A stretch of 41,037 nucleotides of DNA, from positions 1-41,037 of the forward strand of contig CALZTP010000012.1 of assembly GCA_945829115.1 (NCBI GenBank). The letters run 5' to 3'. The notes under the pieces are model-generated. The model was not told where the DNA came from. It ran no database searches and was given only the letters and a program-made list of their open reading frames with translations. The DNA is from an uncultured bacterium (lineage in GTDB: Bacteria; Bacteroidota; Bacteroidia; Bacteroidales; Bacteroidaceae). The translations under genes were made by a program, and so were the position numbers. Positions 17,856 through 26,235 of this stretch are shown in pieces; the first letter of the stretch is position 1; each line of letters begins with the position of its first letter.

Positions 17856-19181
17856 TTATCTCACCCGAATCTTCTTTCCTGCTCGGATATTGTTTCCTTT
17901 TATTCCATTCAGACGGCGGAGCTTGGCTACTGTAGTGCCATTGCGCTTTGCAATCTGTGAGAGTGTGTCACCCTGACGCACGGTTACAGAGCGTCCTCGT
18001 GAGCTTCGTTTTTTGCTTCCTCGTTTCCCTTTTCCCACAGATGCGCCTTGTTGCGGTTCTGTAACCTCTACAACAGTGCGCTTTGTAAGGAGCTGGTCTT
18101 TCTGGTAGTTGTAAATAGAATCCTCACGCTCTATGAAGGAATTGACGAGACGTAGAGGAAGGCGTATAGGAGATGGGGTGGTTGTTCCGTTTACAATATC
18201 GTGACGGTATTGAGGATTGATAGCACGAAGCTGGTCGATTTCCATTCCGAGAACACCGGCAACCTGCTGGAGATGTACATCGCGGCTAACCATTACGGTA
18301 TCTGTCTTTACAGGCAGCGTGGTTGTCATCGGGCAGATATTGTGCTCACAATAATATGTCATGATATAGTTTGCGGCAATGAAGCCAGGCACATATCCTC
18401 TGGTTTCTTTTGGGAGATAGGGATAAATCTTCCAATAGTCTTTCACACCGCCAGCACGGCGAATTGCCTTGTTGATATTCTCCGGCCCAGCATTGTAAGC
18501 AGCAATCGCCAATGGCCAGTCGCCAAAGATTTGATAGAGGTCGTGAAGGTATCTTGCTGCGGCATAAGATGCCTTTACCGGGTCTCGCCGTTCGTCAACA
18601 AGTGTGTTTACCGTCAGACCATACTGTCGCCCTGTTTCAAGCATAAACTGCCAGATGCCTGTTGCTCCTACTCGTGAAACGGCAGAAGGGTTCAATGCAG
18701 ACTCAATTACGGGAAGGTATCGCAATTCGAGAGGAACGTTGAATGTTTCAAGAGCCTGTTCGAAGATAGGCATGTAGAAATTGCTGGCTCCAAGCATCAG
18801 GCTCACAGACTTTCTAAGTTTTGTGGCGTAACGGTCTATGAATTTCTGTACAATCTCGTTATACGGCATCTCAATGATTGTAGGCATGCGAGAGAGGCGC
18901 TCAATATACACCTCTGGAGGGAAGTATGGATTCACGTCACGCATGTTGCAATCGTCAGATATCTTGAGATATTTCTCCACATGATACTGCATGAGGAGAG
19001 AGTCGATATTCTGAAGCATTGACTCTGGAACTTCTATCTGCTCTTCATCGCCATCTTCATCGTCCACGACAACATTCTTCTCGTCTTCCTCTACATATAC
19101 CACCTGAGCATGGAGTGGATTGTAGCAACATCCACAGAACAAAGCTGTGGCAATAATATATTTCTTTATCTGTTTTTTCAT
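17856..19181 (-). CDS. Lytic transglycosylase with LysM domain (MltD-like)
   Basis: A 441-residue envelope enzyme that cleaves peptidoglycan to 1,6-anhydro products. After a signal peptide (MKKQIKKYIIATALFCGCCY...HAQ) and an acidic linker there is an SLT catalytic domain: V-I-E-S-A-L-N-P with the catalytic Glu, G-A-T-G-I-W-Q-F-M, and A-Y-N-A-G-P-E-N. A single C-terminal LysM (V-R-Q-G-D-T-L-S-Q-I-A) binds glycan. The ATG at 19181 starts the signal peptide; an ATG 51 bases upstream would put a charged tail in front of it. A cysteine-rich segment in the signal region makes lipid modification possible but not clear. Confidence 0.9.
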   Translation of the reverse strand: MKKQIKKYIIATALFCGCCYNPLHAQVVYVEEDEKNVVVDDEDGDEEQIEVPESMLQNIDSLLMQYHVEKYLKISDDCNMRDVNPYFPPEVYIERLSRMPTIIEMPYNEIVQKFIDRYATKLRKSVSLMLGASNFYMPIFEQALETFNVPLELRYLPVIESALNPSAVSRVGATGIWQFMLETGRQYGLTVNTLVDERRDPVKASYAAARYLHDLYQIFGDWPLAIAAYNAGPENINKAIRRAGGVKDYWKIYPYLPKETRGYVPGFIAANYIMTYYCEHNICPMTTTLPVKTDTVMVSRDVHLQQVAGVLGMEIDQLRAINPQYRHDIVNGTTTPSPIRLPLRLVNSFIEREDSIYNYQKDQLLTKRTVVEVTEPQQGASVGKGKRGSKKRSSRGRSVTVRQGDTLSQIAKRNGTTVAKLRRLNGIKGNNIRAGKKIRVR

Positions 19182-19282
19182 TAATCTGTTTTTTGTTTCG
19201 ATTTTTTCTGCAACCTTCTCACTGGGACTCATGATGGCTGCAAGAAAGAAAATTTATCAAAAAAAAGAACATCTAACTGTTC

Positions 19283-19993
19283 TCAGAAGTTCAACTGGCA
19301 GCGAACTCCCAGTCCACCTGCTCCAAGGAGATCTCCACAGACCACCTTTTTCTTCCCTTCAGAGCCAGAGATATAAGCTGGTGTGACCTTCATACTGAGG
19401 TCGTCACTGATATCGAACTGTGACAGTGATGCATCAACATAAGCGTCAATGATGGAAAGTCCATATACACCGATCATACAGAAGATGCTCAGATCACGCC
19501 ATCTGCGGTATCTGTCTTTTCTGTTTTTGAAGATGGTTTTATATTGTTCGATATTCGTTTCGTTTATCTGCATTCCAAGATGCAGGAACTTTTCGTAGCT
19601 TTTTGTATTTGGATCATCGTCCATTATATCGATATACGCTTTCTGATAGTCAGAATACATCTGACCGTTCCAGGTGAGAGCATAGACACAACCAACGAGT
19701 CCGCCATATATCAACGGCAGTTTCCAATATTTGCGGTTATATATCTGTCCGCCACCGGGGATAACGATAGCCATCCACAACGCCTTCTTCACGTCTGGGC
19801 GCCAAGAGGATGCTTTGCCCCCCGCCTCTTTTATTGCGCGCTCTGCGAGCAAGTTTATTTCTGCAACATTCTTATTCATCGTACTGTCTAATGGCGAGGC
19901 ATCATTTTCAGAAGCCTCCCTATTCTCTGTCTGTGCCATTGTGGCAGAAGCGAAAGAGAGCGACAGCAGAATTATATATAACAATCTTTTCAA
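19283..19993 (-). CDS. DUF5683 domain-containing membrane protein
   Basis: A 236-residue protein of unknown function, commonly found between parB and a lytic transglycosylase in Bacteroidetes. A signal peptide (MKRLLYIILLSLSFASATMA) is followed by a polar stretch and the conserved core W-R-P-D-V-K-K-A-L-W-M-A-I-V-I-P-G-G-G-Q-I-Y-N-R-K-Y-W-containing region, described here in shorter terms: a Pro-Gly-Gly-Gly-Gln-Ile-Tyr-Asn motif in a hydrophobic hairpin. Two more hydrophobic stretches follow. The start codon is TTG at 19993; no in-frame ATG precedes the signal peptide, and the signal begins exactly there. Its position suggests a role near cell-wall growth or segregation, which is inference. 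Confidence 0.8.
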   Translation of the reverse strand: MKRLLYIILLSLSFASATMAQTENREASENDASPLDSTMNKNVAEINLLAERAIKEAGGKASSWRPDVKKALWMAIVIPGGGQIYNRKYWKLPLIYGGLVGCVYALTWNGQMYSDYQKAYIDIMDDDPNTKSYEKFLHLGMQINETNIEQYKTIFKNRKDRYRRWRDLSIFCMIGVYGLSIIDAYVDASLSQFDISDDLSMKVTPAYISGSEGKKKVVCGDLLGAGGLGVRCQLNF

Positions 19994-20096
19994 TGGAGAA
20001 TCAAAAAAAATATATTTCTTGGATTATGTGTTATTGAAAGTTCCTTTCCAAAAACGCCTACAGAGTCTTTTCTTTCCTCCGTATCGCCATTGTTCT

Positions 20097-21008
20097 TTAT
20101 TTTTGCATCAGGTCGAGAATTCGCTGAAGCTCCTCCTCACTGGCAAAAGGAATAGACAGTTTTCCTTTTCCACTGGCATTGCATGTTATCTTCACATTCT
20201 GACCAGTTACCTGCGAAAGGTGAGCCCTTGCATTCTCAAAATATTCAGAGAGAGAAGACTCCCCCTTGAATTTCTTCTTGCCGAGTTCAATGCCTTCTCC
20301 GTTCTTCAACTGCTGGCAAATCTCCTCTACCTTACGAACAGAGTAACTATTCTTGAGAATTTCACGGAAGACCTTTATCTGCAACTGCGGATTGTCTAAA
20401 GAAAGAAGAGCACGAGCATGGCCCATATCAATTTCCTTCTTCTGAAGAGCCATCTGAACTGGAGCAGGAAGTTTCAAAAGGCGAAGGAAATTGGCTACCG
20501 TAGTGCGTTTCTTTCCCACACGGTCAGCAACCTTCTCCTGAGTCATTCCAGAATTGTCGAGGAGATGCTGATATGCGAGTGCTATCTCAACGGCATTCAA
20601 GTCTTCACGCTGTATATTTTCCACGAGTGCCATTTCCATGACATTCTCATCGTTGATGGTACGGATGTATGCTGGAATAGTGGACAATCCAGCTATCTGC
20701 GATGCTCTCCATCTTCTCTCGCCAGCAATAATCTGATATCGGTTTTCAGAAATCTGACGCAATGTGATGGGTTGCACAATGCCTATTTCACTAATGCTGT
20801 TCGCCAGTTCCTGAAGCGCTTCCTCATCGAAGTCTCTTCGAGGCTGGTTTGGATTGCGCTCTATGTCGGTCAATGCTATCTCGCTGATGGTTGATGAGCC
20901 ACTTGTCTGTACGTTCTCTGTGGAGATGAGTGCGCTGAGCCCTCTTCCTGTGGCAGAGATATCGTCAAGCCCTCTTCCAAGTGTATTGAATTTCTTTTTT
21001 ACAGCCAT
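20097..21008 (-). CDS. parB: Chromosome-partitioning protein ParB
   Basis: A 303-residue CTP-dependent DNA clamp that loads at parS and works with ParA in chromosome segregation. The N-terminal domain carries N-P-N-Q-P-R-R-D-F and the CTP-binding box G-E-R-R-W-R-A. The central helix-turn-helix is M-T-Q-E-K-V-A-D-R-V-G-K-K-R-T-T-V. A short C-terminal dimer domain follows. Only two bases separate its ATG from the parA stop codon, so the two are co-transcribed and probably translationally coupled. No canonical parS (TGTTTCACGTGAAACA) was found in the window. Confidence 0.96.
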   Translation of the reverse strand: MAVKKKFNTLGRGLDDISATGRGLSALISTENVQTSGSSTISEIALTDIERNPNQPRRDFDEEALQELANSISEIGIVQPITLRQISENRYQIIAGERRWRASQIAGLSTIPAYIRTINDENVMEMALVENIQREDLNAVEIALAYQHLLDNSGMTQEKVADRVGKKRTTVANFLRLLKLPAPVQMALQKKEIDMGHARALLSLDNPQLQIKVFREILKNSYSVRKVEEICQQLKNGEGIELGKKKFKGESSLSEYFENARAHLSQVTGQNVKITCNASGKGKLSIPFASEEELQRILDLMQK

Positions 21009-21010
21009 TA

Positions 21011-21778
21011 TTATTTTCCTTCTCTGCTAATGATCTCTTTTGCTAATGCAAGATGGTTCTTTGCTCCATTGGAATCGGCATCGTAGAGAATTACCGGTAT
21101 TCCGTGACTTGGAGACTCTGACAGTTTCACATTTCTCTGAATGACGGTTTTAAAGACGAGTTCCTGGAAGTGGCGCTTTACCTCATCGTAGATCTGGTTT
21201 GCCAGTCTGAGTCGGCTGTCATACATCGTCAGCAGGAATCCTTCTATCTCTAACCTCGGATTCAGTTTTGACTTGATAATCTTTATTGTGTTCAGCAGCT
21301 TGCTGATTCCCTCCAATGCGAAATACTCACACTGCACAGGAATAATGACCGAATCAGCAGCAGTGAGAGCATTGACAGTTATCAGTCCGAGAGACGGAGA
21401 ACAGTCAATGAGTATATAATCGTACTCCTGACGTACTGGCTCGAGAATCCTCTTCAGCACATTCTCCCTACTTTCAAGGTTCAGCATCTCTATTTCCGCT
21501 CCTACAAGGTTAATATGACTGGCAACAATATCCAGCCCATCAATGTCTGTTGTGTAGATAGCATCTCGAATGTCCGCTCCATCAATAATACATTCATAAA
21601 TTGAACATTCCAACTGCTGAATATCCACACCAAGTCCACTTGATGCATTAGCCTGAGGGTCTGCATCAATCACGAGTACCGACCTCTCCATAGTTGCAAG
21701 AGAAGCAGCAAGGTTAATAGTTGTGGTGGTCTTCCCTACACCGCCTTTCTGGTTCGCAAGCGCAATTATTTTTCCCAT
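21011..21778 (-). CDS. parA: Chromosome-partitioning ATPase ParA (Soj)
   Basis: A 255-residue ParA/MinD-type ATPase that drives segregation of ParB-parS complexes over the nucleoid. The deviant Walker A motif K-G-G-V-G-K-T-T occupies residues 11-18, with the signature Lys11. The D-A-D-P-Q-A-N-A-S segment and the D-C-S-P-S-L-G Walker B region are intact. The ATG at 21778 lies about 26 bases after a predicted start driven by TACTTTTG on the minus strand (21816-21809). The gene is divergent from surE, with promoters packed into 110 bp. Confidence 0.96.
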   Translation of the reverse strand: MGKIIALANQKGGVGKTTTTINLAASLATMERSVLVIDADPQANASSGLGVDIQQLECSIYECIIDGADIRDAIYTTDIDGLDIVASHINLVGAEIEMLNLESRENVLKRILEPVRQEYDYILIDCSPSLGLITVNALTAADSVIIPVQCEYFALEGISKLLNTIKIIKSKLNPRLEIEGFLLTMYDSRLRLANQIYDEVKRHFQELVFKTVIQRNVKLSESPSHGIPVILYDADSNGAKNHLALAKEIISREGK

Positions 21779-21808
21779 TATGCAAGTTGTTTAATGAATA
21801 TTTGGGTA

Positions 21809-21866
21809 CAAAAGTACAATTTTTTTTTCAGATATTCGAATAATAAACCTTTTTTTTGTACTTTTG
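21809..21866. promoter_or_regulatory. Back-to-back promoters for parA and surE
   Basis: TACTTTTG occurs on the minus strand at 21816-21809 (toward parA) and on the plus strand at 21859-21866 (toward surE). Neither has a perfect -33 TTG. Their upstream regions overlap, so expression of the two genes may influence each other. Confidence 0.6.
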
Positions 21867-21889
21867 CACCTAATTAAATAAAAAAAATC

Positions 21890-22723
21890 ATGTTCAGACC
21901 ATTAATTCTCATTTCAAACGACGACGGATACAAGGCAAAAGGCATTTCCGAGCTCGTTAGAATGATTCGCCATTTAGGCGATATCATAGTGTGTGCCCCA
22001 GAAGAAGTACAGTCTGGAAAGTCACGTGCTTTCACAATGACAGAACTGACAGTAAGAAAAATCAAGGAGCAAGAAAACAGTCAAGGCACGGAGTGCTGGT
22101 ATGCATGTTCTGGAACTCCTGTTGATTGCACGAAGGTGGCCATAAACAAACTGTGTCCAAGGAAGCCAGACCTCGTAATAGGCGGAATAAACCATGGCGA
22201 CAACGCATCCACGAACACCCACTATAGCGGTACCACCGGTATTGCTTTCGAGGGAACGGTGAAAGGGATTCCGTCAATTGCTTTCTCTCTCTGCGACTAT
22301 TCTCCAGAGGCTGATTTCTCTTGCATGGCAGAGCACGTTGTTGCCATCTGCAGATATGTTCTCGAAAAAGGCTTACCAGAATACACCTTCCTAAACGTTA
22401 ACTGCCCCAAAGCAACTGCTGCATCAGAGATAAAGGGTGTGAGAGTATGCAGAATGGCTCATGGAGAGTGGATGAAAGAGGTTGTGGAGAGCGATTCTGC
22501 TGATTCCCCTTCCCCCTCTCCCACAAAAAGAGATAACTCCTTTTACGGCAGATACTTGCTTCGCGGATATTATCTCAACAACGAGCCAGAGAAGACCGAC
22601 ACCGACAATTGGGCAATCAACAATGGTTTCCTTGCCGTAACCCCAACAACGATAGACATCACGGCATTTGATTTTCTTGACACTCTCTCCATGTCTTTAA
22701 CAGGGTCACACTGTGGAGAATAG
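21890..22723 (+). CDS. surE: 5'/3'-nucleotidase SurE
   Basis: A 277-residue phosphatase that dephosphorylates nucleoside monophosphates, and in some species polyphosphate. The metal site is visible at the N-terminus: S-N-D-D-G with N10, D11 and D12. A-C-S-G-T-P-V-D-C and G-I-N-H-G-D-N supply the other ligands. It is somewhat longer than many SurE proteins, partly because of a low-complexity stretch of Ser, Pro and Asp (about residues 203-216, 22495-22535) between conserved blocks. The gene is transcribed away from parA and converges on agcS with only 13 bases between stop codons. Confidence 0.94.
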   Translation: MFRPLILISNDDGYKAKGISELVRMIRHLGDIIVCAPEEVQSGKSRAFTMTELTVRKIKEQENSQGTECWYACSGTPVDCTKVAINKLCPRKPDLVIGGINHGDNASTNTHYSGTTGIAFEGTVKGIPSIAFSLCDYSPEADFSCMAEHVVAICRYVLEKGLPEYTFLNVNCPKATAASEIKGVRVCRMAHGEWMKEVVESDSADSPSPSPTKRDNSFYGRYLLRGYYLNNEPEKTDTDNWAINNGFLAVTPTTIDITAFDFLDTLSMSLTGSHCGE

Positions 22724-22736
22724 TGCCATCTCTCGG

Positions 22737-24155
22737 TTATTCCCAAGCATCAAGATCTTTCTCTATCTTTGACATCATGGATTTTTTGAACACAGGGTCT
22801 TTTCCTGCCTTTTTCTGGCTCAGATAGTCCGCTACCAGAAACTTCACCTTAGGGAAGAGGAGAATAATGGCAATAAGGTTGCAGATGGTTATCATTGCCA
22901 TGCAGAGGTCAATGATGCTCCACGCAAGGTCAAGAGTCAGCAAGGCTCCTGCCATGACACACCCAGAAGCAATCATCCTGTATACGAACAACGACAGCTT
23001 GCTTTTTGTGAAAAAGAGAAGATTCGTTTCTCCGTAATAACAATTGGCAATGATTGTGCTGAAGGCAAAGAGCCAGATAACGACTGCAATGAAAGTGTTT
23101 CCGATACTGCCTATTTCATGTGTCAAAGCATTCTGCGTTAGCTGGATACCGTTGCTTGCTGTATAATCAACGCCACTGCAAAGAATCACGAATGCAGTGC
23201 AGGAGCACACAACCAAAGTGTCGGCAAAGACACCCAATGCCTGAATGAGACCTTGTTTGACGGGATGGCTGACACTTGCCGTGGCGGCAGCATTAGGAGC
23301 AGAACCTTCGCCTGCCTCATTGCTGAACAGCCCTCGCTTTATTCCCATCATGACAATAGTGCCGAGTGTTCCACCGGCCACCTGCCCTACCCCAAAGGCG
23401 TTCTCTACAATCATGCACATCACTTTTGGCAAGACCGTGATGTTTGAGAGAACTATGAAGAGTGCCAGCACGAGATAGACAACTGCCATAACAGGAACAA
23501 CGGCAGAGGAGATGCGAGCAATACGGTGTATGCCTCCGAAAATTACGGCTATGGTAAGGAGACAGAGCGCCATTCCCATCCAAAGCAATGGAATATCGAA
23601 TGCCTTTTCACATGCGAGAGCAATAGTATTGCTTTGCATGGCATTGTTTGCAAATCCAAAGGTGATGATCATCAGAAAGCTGAAAAGAACGCCCATCCAT
23701 CTTCTGTGAAGACCGTGAAGCATGTAATAGGCAGGACCGCCATAGAAAGAGTTTTCACCACGGCGCTTGTATAGCTGAGCCAGGGAAGACTCTACAAAAG
23801 CGGTGGCAGAGCCAAAGAGTGCCATCACCCACATCCAGAAGATTGCTCCTGGGCCTCCTACACTAATGGCTGTTGCTACACCAGCAAGATTTCCCGTGCC
23901 TATTCTCGATGCCAGTGCAACGACAAATGCTTGGAAAGAAGATATTTGCTTCTTCTCCAGTCCCGAGATGTCTCCATGCTCTTTTTTCTCTCCTGAAGAG
24001 AGCATAAGACGGAACATCTCCTTGAACAATCTAAACTGCACGAATCGAGTGCGGAATGTGAAATACAACGCACAACCTATCAGCAATCCGATGTTCACAT
24101 ACGTCCACAGCCAGTCTTGCAATCCGTCTATAACGCTATGAATTGTCTCTACCAT
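22737..24155 (-). CDS. Alanine/glycine:cation symporter (AgcS family)
   Basis: A 472-residue inner-membrane carrier that brings in alanine or glycine with Na+ or H+. It has about eleven hydrophobic segments and the family signatures S-R-I-G-T-G-N-L-A-G-V-A, G-G-P-G-A-I-F-W-M-W and N-E-A-G-E-G-S-A-P-N-A-A-A. Length is normal. The start is ATG at 24155; a perfect 14-bp palindrome (24162-24175) sits 6 bases upstream. Its promoter must lie in or beside the inverted-repeat element at 24184-24573, which separates it from pgi. Confidence 0.93.
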   Translation of the reverse strand: MVETIHSVIDGLQDWLWTYVNIGLLIGCALYFTFRTRFVQFRLFKEMFRLMLSSGEKKEHGDISGLEKKQISSFQAFVVALASRIGTGNLAGVATAISVGGPGAIFWMWVMALFGSATAFVESSLAQLYKRRGENSFYGGPAYYMLHGLHRRWMGVLFSFLMIITFGFANNAMQSNTIALACEKAFDIPLLWMGMALCLLTIAVIFGGIHRIARISSAVVPVMAVVYLVLALFIVLSNITVLPKVMCMIVENAFGVGQVAGGTLGTIVMMGIKRGLFSNEAGEGSAPNAAATASVSHPVKQGLIQALGVFADTLVVCSCTAFVILCSGVDYTASNGIQLTQNALTHEIGSIGNTFIAVVIWLFAFSTIIANCYYGETNLLFFTKSKLSLFVYRMIASGCVMAGALLTLDLAWSIIDLCMAMITICNLIAIILLFPKVKFLVADYLSQKKAGKDPVFKKSMMSKIEKDLDAWE

Positions 24156-24161
24156 AATAGC

Positions 24162-24175
24162 TTATGTATACATAA
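24162..24175. promoter_or_regulatory. Perfect 14-bp palindrome upstream of agcS
   Basis: TTATGTATACATAA is self-complementary and begins 6 bases before the agcS ATG. It could be an operator. It is AT-rich, so chance occurrence is not excluded. Confidence 0.35.
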
Positions 24176-24183
24176 TTTTTTTC

Positions 24184-24573
24184 AGGTGGGTTCTATTAAT
24201 TCGCTTTGTCAGATTTCCGAATTATCTCTGAGAGCAGAGTGTCAGTTTTAGAAGGTTTCTGTCCCCCGGGAAACGGGGGAACCGAAGGGGGTGAAAAGAC
24301 CATTGACGATGCGGGCATCGTGACTGAGAACCGACGCTCGAAGCAAGAGCAGAGACAAAGCTTGCTTTGGCTATGCCTTGCAAGGAGGAGGAAGCCGTAA
24401 GGCAATAACTGGCAGTATGCGCCAGAGAGAAATGGAAAGATGACAAAACGTCAACCCATAATTAATAACATTTAGACGGTGGGAGACTTGTCCTTCGGAC
24501 CCACTGACCGAAGCAGCCTTGTCGGCGAAGCCGGAAGGCAGTGAGCGAGGGAGGTAATTAATAGAACCCACCT
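24184..24573. mobile_element. 390-bp element with 18-bp terminal inverted repeats (MITE-like or structured RNA)
   Basis: AGGTGGGTTCTATTAATT (24184-24201) is exactly inverted at 24556-24573. The interior has no convincing protein but many local hairpins: TCCCCC/GGGGGA (24262-24280), ACGATG-CGGG-CATCGT (24306-24321), GCTC/GAGC (24336-24350), CAAAG-CTTG-CTTTG (24356-24369), GCCTT/AAGGC (24375-24403) and CTGGC/GCCAG (24409-24425). Part of the right side (24483-24556) is related to 627-705. No target-site duplication is obvious. A non-autonomous mobile element or a non-coding RNA gene are both possible. Confidence 0.5.
24483..24556 (-). repeat. Dispersed repeat, copy related to 627-705
   Basis: On the minus strand this reads CCTTCCGGCTTCGCCGACAA and onward, matching 627-705 over about 65 bases. 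Its CTTCGG/CCGAAG stem is intact here and damaged in the other copy, which suggests this is the better preserved one. Confidence 0.65.
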
Positions 24574-24644
24574 TCAATGAATAACGCAGGTTATATTTCT
24601 CCGACAATTGCCGACGAGAAGCCACAACTGGAGAATCTTGATAA

Positions 24645-24695
24645 GGAAAAAAAGTGTCCAAGCAATACAAAAGAGTATTCTTAGACACTTTATTC
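24645..24695 (-). terminator. Intrinsic terminator of pgi
   Basis: In the minus-strand transcript AAAGTGTC pairs with GACACTTT (plus-strand 24684-24691 and 24651-24658), with an inner AATAC/GTATT stem and a U-rich tail. It lies about 50 bases after the pgi stop codon. A T run on the plus strand makes it potentially bidirectional. Confidence 0.85.
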
Positions 24696-24743
24696 TTTTT
24701 TTTTCACCGCTACAATCCGAAGATAATAGCAGTCTAAAGATTC

Positions 24744-26096
24744 TTATTCCTCTGCAAGACGTGCCTTGATAGCAGCAGTCTCAGCCTCGTAACCAGGCTT
24801 CTCGAGAAGTGCGAACATGTTCTTCTTGTAAGCCTCTACACCAGGCTGGTTGAATGCGTTCACTCCAAGCAGCTGTCCAGAGATGCCACAAGCAATCTCG
24901 AAGAAATAAATCAGCTGACCAAAGTTGTAAGCGTCAAGACGCTCAATAGAGATGAGGATGTTTGGCACACCACCATCAACATGTGCAAGGCGAGTGCCGA
25001 GCTCCGCATTCTTGTTCACCTCATCAATGCGCTTTCCAGCAAGGAAGTTCAAGCCGTCAAGGTTCTCTTCATCAGAAGGGAAGAGGAGGTTTCTCTCTGG
25101 ATTCTCAACAGAGATACATGTCTCGAAAATGGTGCGCTCGCCGTCCTGAATCCACTGTCCCATAGAATGAAGGTCTGTTGTGAAGTCACAAGAAGCAGGG
25201 AACAATCCCTTTCCGTCCTTACCCTCAGACTCTCCATAGAGCTGCTTCCACCATTCTGCATAGAAATGCAGCTTAGGCTGATAGTTGATGAGAATCTCGA
25301 TCTTCTTTCCATTCTGGTAGAGTGCGTTACGTGTTGCAGCATAGATAGCAGCAGGGTTCTCCTCGAAAGGAACGTCAATGCCACACTGCTTCTCCATAGC
25401 AACAGCACCAGCAACCAGCTGGTCGATATCAATTCCTGCACAAGCAATTGGGAGAAGTCCTACAGGAGTGAGCACAGAGAAGCGACCTCCCACGTTGTCA
25501 GGGATAATGAAAGAGCGATATCCCTCCTTATCGGCACAAGTGCGTGCAGCACCCTTCTTTGCGTCAGTAACGGCAACGATAAGGTCCTTTGCAGCCTCTT
25601 TTCCCACTTGGCTCTCAAGCTGAGTCTTGAGGAGACGGAAAGTGAGTGCTGTCTCAGTAGTAGTTCCAGACTTAGAGATATTGATAATGGCGAAAGTCTT
25701 GCCCTTGAGATAGTCTGTGAGTTCAGAAAGGTAGTCTTCACCAATGTTGTTTCCAGCAAAGACAACAGCAGGAGCAGAAGAGTCTTTTACGAGCCATGCA
25801 AATGAGTTCTGCAAACCTTCAATAACAGCCTTCGCACCAAGGTAAGAGCCACCAATTCCAGCCACTACAATCACCTCTGCCTTTGCGCGCAAGTCAGCAG
25901 CAACCGCTTTCACCTCTGCAAGGAACTCTGCAGTGATTGATGTAGGGAGATGGAGCCATCCGAGGAAATCATTTCCAGGTACCGTACCCTCCTCAAGACC
26001 TTTCTGAGCAGCAACGACCTGCTCCTTTAATGCCATTACTGCTCCAGCAGGGAGAAACTGCTGAGCTTTTGTGATGTCTAACGAAATATTTTTCAT
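24744..26096 (-). CDS. pgi: Glucose-6-phosphate isomerase
   Basis: A 450-residue cytoplasmic enzyme that interconverts glucose 6-phosphate and fructose 6-phosphate in glycolysis and gluconeogenesis. The phosphate-binding segments G-I-G-G-S-Y-L-G-A and [10 protein letters not shown] are present, as are [11 protein letters not shown] and a late Q-P-G-V-E-A-Y-K-x2-M region. Length matches the short bacterial Pgi type. It has its own terminator and about 140 bases of upstream sequence, in which I do not recognise a clear promoter. Confidence 0.97.
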   Translation of the reverse strand: MKNISLDITKAQQFLPAGAVMALKEQVVAAQKGLEEGTVPGNDFLGWLHLPTSITAEFLAEVKAVAADLRAKAEVIVVAGIGGSYLGAKAVIEGLQNSFAWLVKDSSAPAVVFAGNNIGEDYLSELTDYLKGKTFAIINISKSGTTTETALTFRLLKTQLESQVGKEAAKDLIVAVTDAKKGAARTCADKEGYRSFIIPDNVGGRFSVLTPVGLLPIACAGIDIDQLVAGAVAMEKQCGIDVPFEENPAAIYAATRNALYQNGKKIEILINYQPKLHFYAEWWKQLYGESEGKDGKGLFPASCDFTTDLHSMGQWIQDGERTIFETCISVENPERNLLFPSDEENLDGLNFLAGKRIDEVNKNAELGTRLAHVDGGVPNILISIERLDAYNFGQLIYFFEIACGISGQLLGVNAFNQPGVEAYKKNMFALLEKPGYEAETAAIKARLAEE

Positions 26097-26235
26097 GTCT
26101 ATAAATATTTATTATAGTTAAGTTAATGTATGAATAGTCTACTACATTTGCGAACCGCCTCATATTGTTTTGCAGGCAGTCCTTTTACTTTACTGTCGTC
26201 TTAAGTTTTGGATAGCAGAATCCTAACTTTCGGTG

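Noticed and set aside
22017..22033. GAAAGTCACGTGCTTTC inside surE as a possible parS site near parAB
   Set aside because: It is a near-palindrome with CACGTG at the centre, but the half-site differs from TGTTTCAC at key bases and it lies in conserved coding sequence.
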